A stretch of DNA of 64,000 nt from Bradyrhizobium sp. AZCC 1719 (lineage in GTDB: Bacteria > Pseudomonadota > Alphaproteobacteria > Rhizobiales > Xanthobacteraceae), in assembly GCF_036924525.1 (NCBI RefSeq), contig NZ_JAZHRU010000001.1:4431001-4495000 (forward strand), read 5' to 3'. The translations under genes were made by a program, and so were the position numbers. The notes under the pieces are model-generated. The model worked only from the letters and a program-made list of their open reading frames with translations. It was not told the origin of the DNA and made no database searches. The first letter of the stretch is position 1; each line of letters opens with the position of its first letter. Below, piece by piece: positions 1 through 9,189 of the stretch.

Positions 1-531
1 CAGACCCCGCCGCGGCGCGGCACCTGGGGCAATGGCGGCATGCCGGCCGGCGTGTTCCGCTGCACCGACGGCGAATTGATGCTGGTGGTCGGCAATGACG
101 GCCAGTTCCAGCGCACCTGCGCCGTGCTCGGCGCGCCCGAACTCGCCACCGATCCGCGCTTCGTCAAGAACAACGACCGCGTCGTCCACGGCAAGGAGAT
201 CATGGCGATCTTCGCCGGGATGTTTTTGAAGAAGCCCGTTGCCTATTGGCTGGAAGAGCTGGAGAAGGCCGGCGTCCCCTCGGGTCCCATCAACGATTTC
301 TCGCAGGTGTTTTCCGATCCGCATGTCCGCTCGCGCGGCATGCAGGTCAAGGTCAACCATCCGCTGCAGTCCGACCTGTCGCTGATCCGCAACGCGATCA
401 CATTCTCCGGCACCCCGGTGAAGGACTATCGCGCCCCGCCGCTGCTCGGCGCGGATACCAAAGACGTGCTGGCGACGATCGGCTACGACGAAGCGAAGGT
501 GGAAGCGCTGAAGGAGAAGAAGATCGTCTGA
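1..531 (+). CDS. Family III (CaiB/BaiF-type) CoA-transferase, C-terminal part
   Basis: The reading frame is open from the first base, so the N-terminus lies outside the window; 176 codons remain. The visible part resembles the C-terminal domain of family III CoA-transferases: a TWGNGGMPAGVF stretch near the start, then conserved text around 'AGVPSGPINDFSQVFSDPH' and 'RAPPLLGADTKDVL'. Family members move CoA between carboxylic acids in the cytoplasm during acid, carnitine or aromatic catabolism. The catalytic Asp is in the missing part and the substrate cannot be told. Acyl-CoA genes downstream (4760-7196) fit a catabolic neighbourhood, but a repeat and unrelated genes lie between. Confidence 0.85.
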   Translation, partial: QTPPRRGTWGNGGMPAGVFRCTDGELMLVVGNDGQFQRTCAVLGAPELATDPRFVKNNDRVVHGKEIMAIFAGMFLKKPVAYWLEELEKAGVPSGPINDFSQVFSDPHVRSRGMQVKVNHPLQSDLSLIRNAITFSGTPVKDYRAPPLLGADTKDVLATIGYDEAKVEALKEKKIV

Positions 532-539
532 TCTTCTCG

Positions 540-665
540 GTCATTCCGGGGCGCGCCTCTTGGCGCGAACTATGATGTGCAATTGCACATCTGAGAATCC
601 ATCCGGCCGCACATTTGGGGGCGAAATAGATTCCGGGCTCGTGCTTCGCACGCCCCCGGAATGAC
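540..665. repeat. Palindromic repeat family A, copy 1 (with nested palindrome)
   Basis: The element starts with GTCATTCCGGGGCGCGC and ends with the complementary CCCCCGGAATGAC, forming one long imperfect hairpin. A perfect 18-base palindrome (574-591, core TGTGCAATTGCACA) is nested inside. Four more copies are at 4450, 6031, 10767 and 55086. Family boundaries were set by eye. Confidence 0.85.
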
Positions 666-693
666 GATTGGGAGGGGCTTACTTGCGTCGGAT

Positions 694-1020
694 TCAGCGC
701 AGGCCCTGCCGGTCGACCAGGATCTGATGGATCTGGATGAATTCCGGCAGCTCGATCAGAAACTCGGGATCGCGGTCGAGATGGTGAACCTTGGTTGGTT
801 CGCCCTTGGTGAAGGCGGTCATTGACTCGAAGTCGGGCCAATAGGAGATGGTCGTAAACCAGCTCTCATGCTCGCGATCTTCGCGAAATAGCTGGACGCC
901 AAGCGCGGTCTTCTCCAGCGGCGGGATTCCTTCGGCTTTGATATAGGCTTCATAGCTATCCGCGATCTCGGGCCGCGTGCGGCCGCGCCAGATGCGCGCG
1001 ATGGTCGGCTGGGTTGGCAT
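694..1020 (-). CDS. Small ABM-fold-like protein of unknown function
   Basis: This encodes 108 residues. The start at 1020 was chosen because GAGAGGA sits six bases before it, while the in-frame ATG at 1026 directly abuts that Shine-Dalgarno. The pattern of alternating short strands, with aromatic residues in 'ESWFTTISYWPDFESM' and 'IARIWRGRT' at the N-terminus, suggests a dimeric alpha/beta ferredoxin-like fold as in antibiotic biosynthesis monooxygenase (ABM) proteins. No catalytic residue can be named. It stands alone, convergent with the CoA-transferase gene across repeat copy 1. Confidence 0.7.
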   Translation of the reverse strand: MPTQPTIARIWRGRTRPEIADSYEAYIKAEGIPPLEKTALGVQLFREDREHESWFTTISYWPDFESMTAFTKGEPTKVHHLDRDPEFLIELPEFIQIHQILVDRQGLR

Positions 1021-1536
1021 CGGCATTCCTCTCGGTGATCTTCGCCAGTAGTGAGGCGTCCACTTGCCTCGACGCTACAACTGCCGAGCGAGCCCCAGCG
1101 TTCCGAGCCATTCGAGGTGCGCTACCTTCACCTCGCGCGCGCAGGTGCGTCGCGAGAATGTCGCCTCATATTCAGTTGTCGTCACCCGCGAAGGCGGGTG
1201 ACCCAGTATCCCAGAGACGTCAATGATTGAACCGAGAAGCCGCGGCGTACTTGATCCCCGCCGGAGCCTGTCATCGGGCGCGCATTCGCGCGACCCGTTG
1301 GCGGGGATGACAGTCGAGTGTGCGTCGCTATCCCTCGCATCCGCTGAGTATGATTGAACGTCGACCGATCGAGATTGCTTGGAACCCGGAGGTCGCTCAA
1401 TCGAGCACGACCATTCCCATAAATGGTCACGATTGGGTCAACGACTGATCACAGTCGGCCAATAGCAGCGATCTGATCGATCGCGAATGGTCCTTCAGCA
1501 CATCGTCATCAGTCATCACCCTGCGAGGACATCGTC
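1021..1536. other. Intergenic region, no gene recognised
   Basis: This 516-base stretch separates the minus-strand ABM-like gene from the CAP-RTX gene. It contains one copy of palindromic repeat family B (1178-1312). ORFs crossing it lack a recognisable product and read through the repeat. The promoters of the two flanking divergent genes must lie here, but no clear -35/-10 pair was identified. Confidence 0.6.
1178..1312. repeat. Palindromic repeat family B, copy 1
   Basis: It begins with GTCGTCACCCGCGAAGGCGGGTGA and ends with a GGCGGGGATGACAG arm. The second copy is at 3571-3670. The two share the internal text 'CCAGAGACG' and 'GCCGCGGCGTACT'. This copy is about 35 bases longer because of extra sequence near its right arm (around 1268-1290). 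Confidence 0.8.
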
Positions 1537-2847
1537 ATGGCGCAGCCGAGTACCTATGAGCAGTATTTGCTTGAACTGATTAATGCCGAGCGAGCCAAGG
1601 TGGGCGCTCAGCCGCTTGCCTTCGATGGCGATCTCAACGAGGCCAGTGAAGGCCACAGCCAATGGATGATCGGAACAGACACGTTCTCGCATACAGGCTC
1701 AGGCGGATCGACCGCGGGTCAGCGCATGACAGCCGCGGGCTATGCGTTCACCGGTTCCTGGAGCTGGGGCGAGAACATCGCATGGGCAACCACGCGATCG
1801 CCCACCGGGCTGCAGGACGAAGTGCTCCTGCTGCACACAAATCTGATGAATTCGTCCGGCCATCGGGCCAACATCCTCAACGCCAATTATCGCGAAGTCG
1901 GGCTTGGCTTCGAGACAGGTGATTACGGTGGCCGCGATAGCGCGTTCGTCACCGAAGATTTCGCGAAGTCCGGTTCGAGCGTGTATCTCACCGGCGTAGC
2001 GTTCGACGACAAGGATGGCGACCGCTTCTACGATGTGGGCGAGCAGCTCGGAGGTCTGACGTTGACCGCCGTGAGCAGCACCGGTGCAACCTACACCACG
2101 ACCACATACGGCTCCGGCGGCTATGATCTCGCGCTGCCGCCCGCGACCTACACGGTCACGTTCTCAGGGGCGGGCATTCAAACTACCAGCATGCAGACGA
2201 CGATCGGCAGCCAGAACGTCAAGCTCGATCTGATCGATCCCGCCACAAGCGGCGGCTCACAGCCGCCGCCTTCCGAACCACCTCCACCCGCGTCGGACGT
2301 GATCGCCGGCACGGCGTCAAGCGAGACTCTCAATGGTACGGCCAGCGCCGACACGATCCAGGGCCTCGGTGGTGACGACCGGCTCTATGGGCAGAGCGGC
2401 AATGACCGGCTCGAGGGCGGCACCGGGAGAGACTACCTGTACGGCAGCACGGGAGACGACACGCTGCTCGGCGGCGACGGAAACGATCGTCTCTATGGCG
2501 GAGCCGGCCGCGATGTCCTGACTGGCGGCGCGAACCAGGACAGCTTCGTCTTCGATACGAGTCTCGGCGCTTCCAACATCGACAAGATCACGGACTTCTC
2601 GACCGTGGACGATACGATCCGGCTGGACAATGCGGTATTCACGGCGTTCGGATGGAACGGCACGATGTCCTCTTCGGCATTCTATGCCGGCGCAGCCGCC
2701 CATGATTCGACCGACCGGATTATCTACAACAGCGACACCGGCGCGCTTAGCTACGATCCGGACGGAACAGGCTCGGCGGCCGCAGTCCAGTTCGCGGAGC
2801 TTCAGACCAAGCTGGCGCTTACCTCTCAGGATTTCCTGATCGTCTGA
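1537..2847 (+). CDS. CAP-domain (SCP/PR1) protein with RTX calcium-binding repeats
   Basis: This 436-residue protein is probably secreted. Residues 6-145 form a CAP domain, with His52, Glu79 and His109 (in SSGHRANIL) as candidate cavity residues. Residues 150-232 look like a beta-sandwich (SdrD B-like or carboxypeptidase-regulatory-like), with a Ca-binding-like 'FDDKDGDRFYDVGE'. A Pro-rich linker (243-252) follows, then about five GGxGxDxLxG RTX nonapeptide repeats (277-331). A C-terminal block ends in hydrophobic FLIV. No N-terminal signal peptide is visible, and the RTX repeats plus C-terminal tail are typical of type I secretion substrates. No ABC/HlyD/TolC exporter is adjacent. GCGAGGAC precedes the ATG. 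Confidence 0.9.
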   Translation: MAQPSTYEQYLLELINAERAKVGAQPLAFDGDLNEASEGHSQWMIGTDTFSHTGSGGSTAGQRMTAAGYAFTGSWSWGENIAWATTRSPTGLQDEVLLLHTNLMNSSGHRANILNANYREVGLGFETGDYGGRDSAFVTEDFAKSGSSVYLTGVAFDDKDGDRFYDVGEQLGGLTLTAVSSTGATYTTTTYGSGGYDLALPPATYTVTFSGAGIQTTSMQTTIGSQNVKLDLIDPATSGGSQPPPSEPPPPASDVIAGTASSETLNGTASADTIQGLGGDDRLYGQSGNDRLEGGTGRDYLYGSTGDDTLLGGDGNDRLYGGAGRDVLTGGANQDSFVFDTSLGASNIDKITDFSTVDDTIRLDNAVFTAFGWNGTMSSSAFYAGAAAHDSTDRIIYNSDTGALSYDPDGTGSAAAVQFAELQTKLALTSQDFLIV

Positions 2848-2887
2848 TCCGGAACGGCCAGCTTGCGTGCAACAGCGCGTTAGTCGT

Positions 2888-2984
2888 GTAGGGTGGGCAA
2901 AGGAGCGTTAGCGACGTGCCCACCACACCCTATCATCGAGCGCGCTGCTTGACGGTGGGCACGCTTTTGCTTTGCCCGCCCTAC
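2888..2984. repeat. Palindromic repeat family E (GTAGGGTGGGCAAAG arms)
   Basis: GTAGGGTGGGCAAAG at 2888-2902 is nearly complementary to CTTTGCCCGCCCTAC at 2970-2984. The inner parts also pair (GTGCCCACC with GGTGGGCAC). Only one copy is in the window. I recall similar elements scattered in Bradyrhizobium genomes. It lies just after the CAP-RTX gene and could act as its transcript end. Confidence 0.75.
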
Positions 2985-3159
2985 GGGCTGCGAACTGATT
3001 TGCCTCGCGTGCAAGTATGATTTCATGCAGCAGCGTGCGACAAACTGGCACGACGGGCAAATCAATTCTGATTTTCCGAAGTCGCGTCAAGCCCCGGAAT
3101 CAAAAATATTCCGCTTAACTTCTCACGCAAATTACCGGCATAACTCCGCCCGTCTCACG

Positions 3160-3496
3160 GCAGATGAGGGGCGTTGGCCATCGTCACGAACGTGCGGTGA
3201 GATGCGATGGACGCTGAATGCGCGATAGACGTTGCGTGCTGGAGGCGTACGGCGAAGTCGTGTGGTTCGGGCGCCGCGGTGCTGGCGTTAAGTCCTCAAG
3301 GTGCGAAAGCGTCTTGCGGGCGACGGAGGCAAAAGAGCCGTTCTCCGGGGAGAGCACGAAGTAAGCCGTAAAGCCATTGCGCAGGGAAGGCCGGGATGCT
3401 CCCGCTGTACCTGTATGCTCGTGTGCGCTTTTGCTATGCGCAATTGCACACGAGACCGCGGGTGCAGCAAGCACCCGGTCTTCCCTGCGCCCTCAG
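3160..3496. repeat. Long structured dispersed element F with a 112-base hairpin
   Basis: The best-defined part is 3379-3490: GCGCAGGGAAGGCCGGG pairs with CCCGGTCTTCCCTGCGC, and an inner hairpin pairs CTCGTGTGC (3418-3426) with GCACACGAG (3446-3454). Upstream sequence (about 3160-3378) matches, from memory, the left part of an element widespread in Bradyrhizobium and Rhodopseudomonas, often mis-annotated as small hypothetical ORFs. The left boundary is approximate. It may be a mobile non-autonomous element or a structured RNA. ORFs on both strands here are not believed. Confidence 0.6.
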
Positions 3497-3570
3497 ATTG
3501 GAGAGGGCGGAAGATTCTTAGGCAAACCTCGGGCTGTTCATGCCGCGAGATCGCGATCGCATACTCAACT

Positions 3571-3670
3571 GTCGTCACCCGCGAAGGCGGGTGATCCAGT
3601 ATTCCAGAGACGCCAGTGATTAAACCGATAGGCCGCGGCGTACTGGATCCCCGCCTTCGCGGGGATGACA
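3571..3670. repeat. Palindromic repeat family B, copy 2
   Basis: This is a compact 100-base copy, with GTCGTCACCCGCGAAGGCGGG at the left and CCCGCCTTCGCGGGGATGACA at the right forming the outer stem. The interior shares 'CCAGAGACG' and 'GCCGCGGCGTACT' with copy 1 at 1178-1312. Confidence 0.85.
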
Positions 3671-3739
3671 ATAGTGTGTGGGTCGCAATAACGTGGAGAG
3701 AGCCGTGCTACGAGAACTTAGCGCGTTGACGAGTCCAGC

Positions 3740-4432
3740 TCACAAATCCTGCCGTGTCAGCCTGCCTTGCGGCATCGCCGATCGAACAGGTGACTTCTTC
3801 GCCGGCGTCTCGCCGCCGGTCAGCGCCATCACGGAGACCGAAACCACGCGGTCGACGATGGCATCGACGTCGTTGAGGTCGCATTGTCCTTCCGACAATC
3901 TGGACAGCCGCTCTTTTTCCCGGATGGTGTGATGCGACATCGCCAGCGCGAAATGCAATCCCCAATAGAGCTCGGCGTCGTCGCGGCCGGGCAGCGAGCG
4001 GCGCATTGCGGCGATGAATTTCCGCAGATGATCGACCTCGCGGTTCTTGATGCGGCGGATCGGCGGGACCGATTCAATGGATGCGCGGATCATGAAGCGC
4101 GCTGCGGTCGAACCTTCGCGGTCCGGGCCGAGGCAGCCGCGCAGGGTGGGGCCTACCAGCGCGTGCAAAATGGCGTCGATCGGCGCGCGGCCGCCGCCTC
4201 TTTCCTCCGCAAGCTTCAACTCGTTGAGCCGCTCGCGGTTGGTCGCGAGGCTGCGCGTGACGAACAGTTCCGCAATCAATTCATCCTTGGAACCGAAATG
4301 ATAATTCACCGCGGCAAGATTGACGTTCGCTTCCGCGACGATGTCGCGCAGCGTCACGTCGCCGAAGCCGCGGTCGGCGTACAGCCGCTCAGCGGCGGCG
4401 AGAATGGCAGACCGGGTCCGATCGCTCGACAT
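3740..4432 (-). CDS. TetR/AcrR-family transcriptional regulator
   Basis: This encodes 230 residues. An N-terminal TetR DNA-binding domain (about residues 5-55) contains 'ILAAAERLYADRGFGDVTLRDIVAEA' split over the helix-turn-helix, and 'AAVNYHFGSKDELI' is the typical recognition helix end. The C-terminal part (60-225) is an all-helical ligand/dimer domain resembling the CecR/TetR_C_36 type. The gene is divergent from the acyl-CoA dehydrogenase at 4760. A TTCAAAC...GTTTGAA inverted repeat midway (4583-4613) is its likely operator, so it probably represses the fatty-acyl/acyl-CoA pair and possibly itself. The ligand is unknown. Confidence 0.9.
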   Translation of the reverse strand: MSSDRTRSAILAAAERLYADRGFGDVTLRDIVAEANVNLAAVNYHFGSKDELIAELFVTRSLATNRERLNELKLAEERGGGRAPIDAILHALVGPTLRGCLGPDREGSTAARFMIRASIESVPPIRRIKNREVDHLRKFIAAMRRSLPGRDDAELYWGLHFALAMSHHTIREKERLSRLSEGQCDLNDVDAIVDRVVSVSVMALTGGETPAKKSPVRSAMPQGRLTRQDL

Positions 4433-4449
4433 GGCTACAGCCTCTTTCC

Positions 4450-4562
4450 GTCATTCCGGGGCGCGCGCAGCGCGAACCCGGAATCTCGCGCCACAATCTC
4501 CAGATTCTCAGGTGCGCAACTGCGCACCATAGTTCGACGCTGGCGCGTCGCCCCGGAATGAC
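4450..4562. repeat. Palindromic repeat family A, copy 2
   Basis: GTCATTCCGGGGCGCGCGC at the left pairs with GCGTCGCCCCGGAATGAC at the right. A nested hairpin GGTGCGCA-AC-TGCGCACC (4511-4528) resembles the palindrome nested in copy 1. The element sits immediately upstream of the TetR start codon, in its 5' leader. Confidence 0.85.
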
Positions 4563-4582
4563 GGCCAGCGAGGGAGTTGCAA

Positions 4583-4613
4583 TTCAAACAGTTGTATGAA
4601 ACTATCGTTTGAA
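4583..4613. promoter_or_regulatory. Inverted repeat, candidate TetR operator
   Basis: Perfect 7-base arms TTCAAAC and GTTTGAA are separated by 17 bases in the shared upstream region of the TetR gene (ATG at 4432) and the acyl-CoA dehydrogenase (ATG at 4760). Size, symmetry and placement fit a TetR-family operator. Assignment to this regulator is inference. Confidence 0.55.
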
Positions 4614-4759
4614 GAGCCGGAAATGTCAACACCGCTTGCGAACGTGTCGCATCTCCAGCCGACCGGACTGTCAGGTTCGCAAAACGGCTTGCCGGCCGTG
4701 AGTGGCGGGCAGACAGTGCGGCCAAACGATTTCAGAAGCCGAGAGCCGAGGAGCGTCCC

Positions 4760-5995
<1,236 letters not shown>

Positions 5996-6030
5996 AAATG
6001 GGGGAGAGTGCGCGTGGCGCTCTCCACACC

Positions 6031-6110
6031 GTCATTCCGGGGCGATGCGAAGCATCGAACCCGGAATCTCGAGATTCCGGGTCTGGTCCTTCGGACCATC
6101 CCGGAATGAC
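6031..6110. repeat. Palindromic repeat family A, copy 3
   Basis: This is an 80-base copy in the 142-base gap between the acyl-CoA dehydrogenase and phosphotransferase genes. It has outer GTCATTCCGGGGCG / ATCCCGGAATGAC arms and a central perfect CCCGGAATCTCGAGATTCCGGG palindrome. If the two genes are co-transcribed, the hairpin lies within the message. Confidence 0.9.
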
Positions 6111-6137
6111 GGACAATAAAGTAGAGGGAGCGTCATC

Positions 6138-7196
6138 GTGGCGGACGGCGTCAGGAAAGACGAAGAGTTCTCGGGCACCAAGGAAGTCGAGGAGCGCCAT
6201 CGGATCGATGAGGCGAGCCTCGACGGCTGGATGCGCGAGCATGTCGAGGGCTACCAGGGGCCGCTAAAGGTCCTGCAGTTCAAGGGCGGCCAGTCCAACC
6301 CGACCTACAAGCTTGAAACACCGGCCCGATCCTACGTGATGCGCCGAAAACCGTTCGGCAAATTGCTGCCGTCGGCGCACGCGGTGGATCGCGAGTTCCG
6401 CGTTATTGCAGCGCTCGGCAAACAGGGCTTTCCGGTCGCAAAAGCCTATGCGCTGTGCACCGACGACGCCGTGATCGGCGCCGCCTTCTACATCATGTCG
6501 ATGGAAGACGGCCGGGTATTTTGGGACCCGACGCTGCCAAGCCAGACGCCGGACAACCGGCGCAAAATCTTCACCAGCAAGATCGAGACGCTGGCGAAAC
6601 TCCACGTCTTCAATCCGGAGCAGATCGGGCTTGGCGATTTCGGCAAGCCGGGCAATTATTTCGCGCGCCAGATCGACCGCTGGACCAAGCAATACCGCGC
6701 CTCGGAAACCCAGCACATTCCGGAATTTGAAAAGGTGGCCGAATGGCTGCCGCGCACGGTGCCTGAGCAGAAGCGCGTCTCGATCGTCCATGGCGACTAC
6801 CGGCTCGACAACATGATTTTCGACGCGACGGAACCGCGGGTGCAGGCGGTGCTGGACTGGGAGCTGTCCACGCTCGGCGATCCCATGGCCGACTTCACCT
6901 ATCTGTTGATGCAGTGGACCATGCCGGGGCTGGCCAACGTCGATCTCGAGGCGCTGAACATTCCGAGCCTGGAAGAGGCCGCGCAGATCTACTGCGACGT
7001 CACCGGCATGGAAGTGCCCGACCTCAACTGGTACTTCGCCTACAACATGTTCCGCCTCGCTGGCATCACGCAGGGTATCGCCGGACGGATCCGCGACGGC
7101 ACCGCGGCCAACGCCAAGGCGCTGGAGTCGGCGGCGCGCACCGTGCCGCTGTCGAAGTCTTCCTGGGAATACGCTCAGAAGGCCGGCGCGACCTAA
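6138..7196 (+). CDS. Phosphotransferase of the aminoglycoside-kinase-like (APH) family
   Basis: This 352-residue kinase-like protein starts at a GTG, with AGAGGGAGCG just upstream. The catalytic loop is HGDYRLDN (His218-Asn225, with Asp220 as base), and the Mg-binding Asp is Asp240 in VLDWELS. In animals the same family is fused to acyl-CoA dehydrogenase (ACAD10/11), where the kinase phosphorylates 4-hydroxyacyl-CoA. The upstream neighbour here is an acyl-CoA dehydrogenase of that branch, so a two-protein version of 4-hydroxy fatty acid breakdown is a reasonable inference. Antibiotic resistance is unlikely. Confidence 0.9.
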   Translation: MADGVRKDEEFSGTKEVEERHRIDEASLDGWMREHVEGYQGPLKVLQFKGGQSNPTYKLETPARSYVMRRKPFGKLLPSAHAVDREFRVIAALGKQGFPVAKAYALCTDDAVIGAAFYIMSMEDGRVFWDPTLPSQTPDNRRKIFTSKIETLAKLHVFNPEQIGLGDFGKPGNYFARQIDRWTKQYRASETQHIPEFEKVAEWLPRTVPEQKRVSIVHGDYRLDNMIFDATEPRVQAVLDWELSTLGDPMADFTYLLMQWTMPGLANVDLEALNIPSLEEAAQIYCDVTGMEVPDLNWYFAYNMFRLAGITQGIAGRIRDGTAANAKALESAARTVPLSKSSWEYAQKAGAT

Positions 7197-7223
7197 TCCT
7201 ACTGCGTCATAGCTGCTCAAAAA

Positions 7224-7327
7224 CCCTCATCCTGAGGAGCCCGCGAGAAGCGGGCGTCTCGAAGGATGTAGGCCACAGATGGGGCCTCATGGTTCGAGAC
7301 GCGCGTTCCGCGCTCCTCACCATGAGG
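7224..7327. repeat. Palindromic repeat family C (CCCTCAT...ATGAGGG)
   Basis: Terminal arms are CCCTCATCCTGAGGAGC and GCTCCTCACCATGAGGG. Inner arms GCGTCTCGAA and TTCGAGACGC also pair, so the whole 104 bases fold as one hairpin. It ends nine bases before the start of the DMT permease gene, and its last bases supply that gene's Shine-Dalgarno. Confidence 0.85.
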
Positions 7328-7335
7328 GAATCCAG

Positions 7336-8247
7336 TTGGCACTCTCCCCGAATATCCGCGGCAGCCTGCTCATGGCGGTATCCATGGCGGCGTTCACCAT
7401 GAACGACTCCATCACCAAGGCGGTGTCGTCAGAGATGAACTTCGCCCAGGTGATGCTGGTGCGCGGGCTGTTCGCGATCGTGCTGGTCGCGGCGTTCGCG
7501 TACTATCAGGGCGCGCTGCGTCCGCTGCGCACGCTGATGCTCAAACCGGTGGCGCTCAGGGTGTTGGGCGAGATCGGCGGCACGATCTCGTTCATGGCGG
7601 CGCTCGTGCATCTACCGCTCGCCAACACCTCGGCGATCTTCCAGGCGCTGCCGCTCGCGATCACGCTCGGCGCCGCTGTCATCTTCGGCGAGCCGGTCGG
7701 CTGGCGGCGCTGGTCGGCAATTGTCGCAGGCTTCGTCGGTGTGCTCATCATCGTGCGGCCGGGGCTTGCCGGCTTCAGCGAGTTCTCGCTGTTTGCTCTG
7801 GTGTCGGTGGCGTTCTGCGCGCTGCGCGATCTCGCAACGCGGAAAATCCCGGCGAAGATTCCCTCGCTGTTCATCACCTTATTGACCACCGTGACCGTCA
7901 CGGCGGCCGGCGGCGCCATCCTCGTTCCGCTCGGCGGCTGGACGCCGCCATCGGCCAGCGCGCTCGGCCTGCAGGGGCTCGCCGCTGTGCTGCTCCTGAT
8001 CGGCTATCAATGCATCATCTCGGCGCTGCGCTCCGGCGATATCTCGGCGGTGGCGCCGTTCCGCTATTCCGCGCTGCTGTGGGCGATGCTGCTCGGCTAC
8101 CTCGTGTTCGGCGACGTGCCCGACGCGATGATGGTACTGGGCGCCTCGATCATCGTGGTGTCAGGCCTCTACGCCTTCTACCGCGAGCGCATCCGCCACC
8201 GCGCTCTGGCGGCAGAGTCATCCGGCCTGCCGCCGGACGGGTTGTGA
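7336..8247 (+). CDS. DMT-superfamily (EamA) permease
   Basis: This encodes about 303 residues with roughly ten hydrophobic segments in two EamA repeats (about 10-130 and 150-280). DMT permeases export or import small metabolites across the inner membrane. The TTG at 7336 is preferred because AGGGAA lies upstream and the coding pattern begins there. The longer frame from 7279 would translate part of the repeat, and ATG 7372 is an alternative. 'MNDSITKAVSSEMNF' in the first helix region and 'QALPLAITLGAAVIFGEPVGWRRW' (split across helix 3-4) are typical. The substrate is unknown. Confidence 0.88.
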   Translation: MALSPNIRGSLLMAVSMAAFTMNDSITKAVSSEMNFAQVMLVRGLFAIVLVAAFAYYQGALRPLRTLMLKPVALRVLGEIGGTISFMAALVHLPLANTSAIFQALPLAITLGAAVIFGEPVGWRRWSAIVAGFVGVLIIVRPGLAGFSEFSLFALVSVAFCALRDLATRKIPAKIPSLFITLLTTVTVTAAGGAILVPLGGWTPPSASALGLQGLAAVLLLIGYQCIISALRSGDISAVAPFRYSALLWAMLLGYLVFGDVPDAMMVLGASIIVVSGLYAFYRERIRHRALAAESSGLPPDGL

Positions 8248-8264
8248 TCATGAAGCCGTGGCGA

Positions 8265-9050
8265 TCAGATCGGCTTACCCGTATACGGCATCGAGGCTGT
8301 GAGGCCGCCGTCGACCGGGATTGCCTGACCGTTGACGTAGGAAGCCTCGTCGCTGGCGAGGAACAGGCCCATCGCGGCGAGTTCGTGCGGCTGGCCGGCA
8401 CGCTTCAGCGGATTGAGCTGGCCGATCTTGTCGGAGGTGCCGCGCTCCTTGGCGCGGTCGAATACCGGCTTGGTCATGCCGGTCTCGATCAGGCCGGGGC
8501 AGACCGCGTTGATGCGCACGCCGGTACCGGACAGCGAATAGGCGGTGGTCTGCACCAGGCTGATGACGCCGGCCTTGCTCGCGCCATAGGGATGGCCGCT
8601 GGCGCCGGCCTTAAGCCCTGCAACGGAAGCGGTGCAGACGATCGAGCCGGACTGCTGCCGGATCATGTGCGGCATCGAATGCTTGATCGCGAGAAATGGC
8701 CCGATCAGATTGATGCGCAAAACTTCCTGCCAATGTTCGACGGTCTGCTCGGCCAGCGGCACCAGCCCGCCGCTGACGCCGGCATTGGCCCAGATCGCAT
8801 CGAGCCGGCCGTATTTCGAAACCGCCTTGTCGATGAACGCCTTCACATCGGCTTCCGAACCGGCATCGGCCATCACAGCCTCGACGGTGCCGCCGGCATC
8901 GCTGACGAGCTTGGCGGTTTCCTTCACGCCCTCAGCGCGGTCGACGATGACGAGCTTCGCGCCCTCCCTGGAGAACAGCAGCGACGCGGCGCGCCCGATG
9001 CCGCTGCCAGCACCTGTGATGACGACGGATTTGCCTTCGAGGCGGCCCAT
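8265..9050 (-). CDS. Short-chain dehydrogenase/reductase (SDR)
   Basis: This 261-residue NAD(P)-dependent oxidoreductase is of the classical SDR type. The cofactor motif TGAGSGIG is at 12-19, NAGV at 89-92, and the catalytic triad is Ser142, Tyr155 and Lys159 in YGASK. The C-terminal PVDGG is typical. An acidic residue ending strand 2 (VIVDRAE) suggests NAD preference. The gene is divergent from the histidine phosphatase gene at 9190 and convergent with the DMT permease. The substrate is not predictable. Confidence 0.93.
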   Translation of the reverse strand: MGRLEGKSVVITGAGSGIGRAASLLFSREGAKLVIVDRAEGVKETAKLVSDAGGTVEAVMADAGSEADVKAFIDKAVSKYGRLDAIWANAGVSGGLVPLAEQTVEHWQEVLRINLIGPFLAIKHSMPHMIRQQSGSIVCTASVAGLKAGASGHPYGASKAGVISLVQTTAYSLSGTGVRINAVCPGLIETGMTKPVFDRAKERGTSDKIGQLNPLKRAGQPHELAAMGLFLASDEASYVNGQAIPVDGGLTASMPYTGKPI

Positions 9051-9189
9051 GAGCTTCTCCCTTGTGATGTTATGCGGTCGGCGCCTGCCGCCTTGCGGAA
9101 TTCAAACAAGATTTCAAACGTCAGAGTGACTTGAGGCGATGCGTGCTCTGACGTACAGCGACAGCGAACAGTATTGAAGGGTCTTGGCG

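Larger units (their letters stand above)
2848..3739. other. Intergenic region made largely of repeats
   Basis: No protein gene was recognised between the CAP-RTX gene and the TetR gene. The region contains repeat E (2888-2984), element F (about 3160-3496) and repeat B copy 2 (3571-3670). The remaining spacers show no coding pattern. It separates two genes that converge. Confidence 0.65.

Noticed and set aside
3184..3671. Overlapping ORFs on both strands in the repeat-rich region
   Set aside because: They lie inside palindromic element F and repeat B, read both strands of the same hairpin, and have no recognisable product.
6138..7196. Aminoglycoside resistance kinase
   Set aside because: The catalytic motifs are those of the wider APH fold, but the neighbouring acyl-CoA dehydrogenase points to the ACAD10/11-type role, not to drug resistance.
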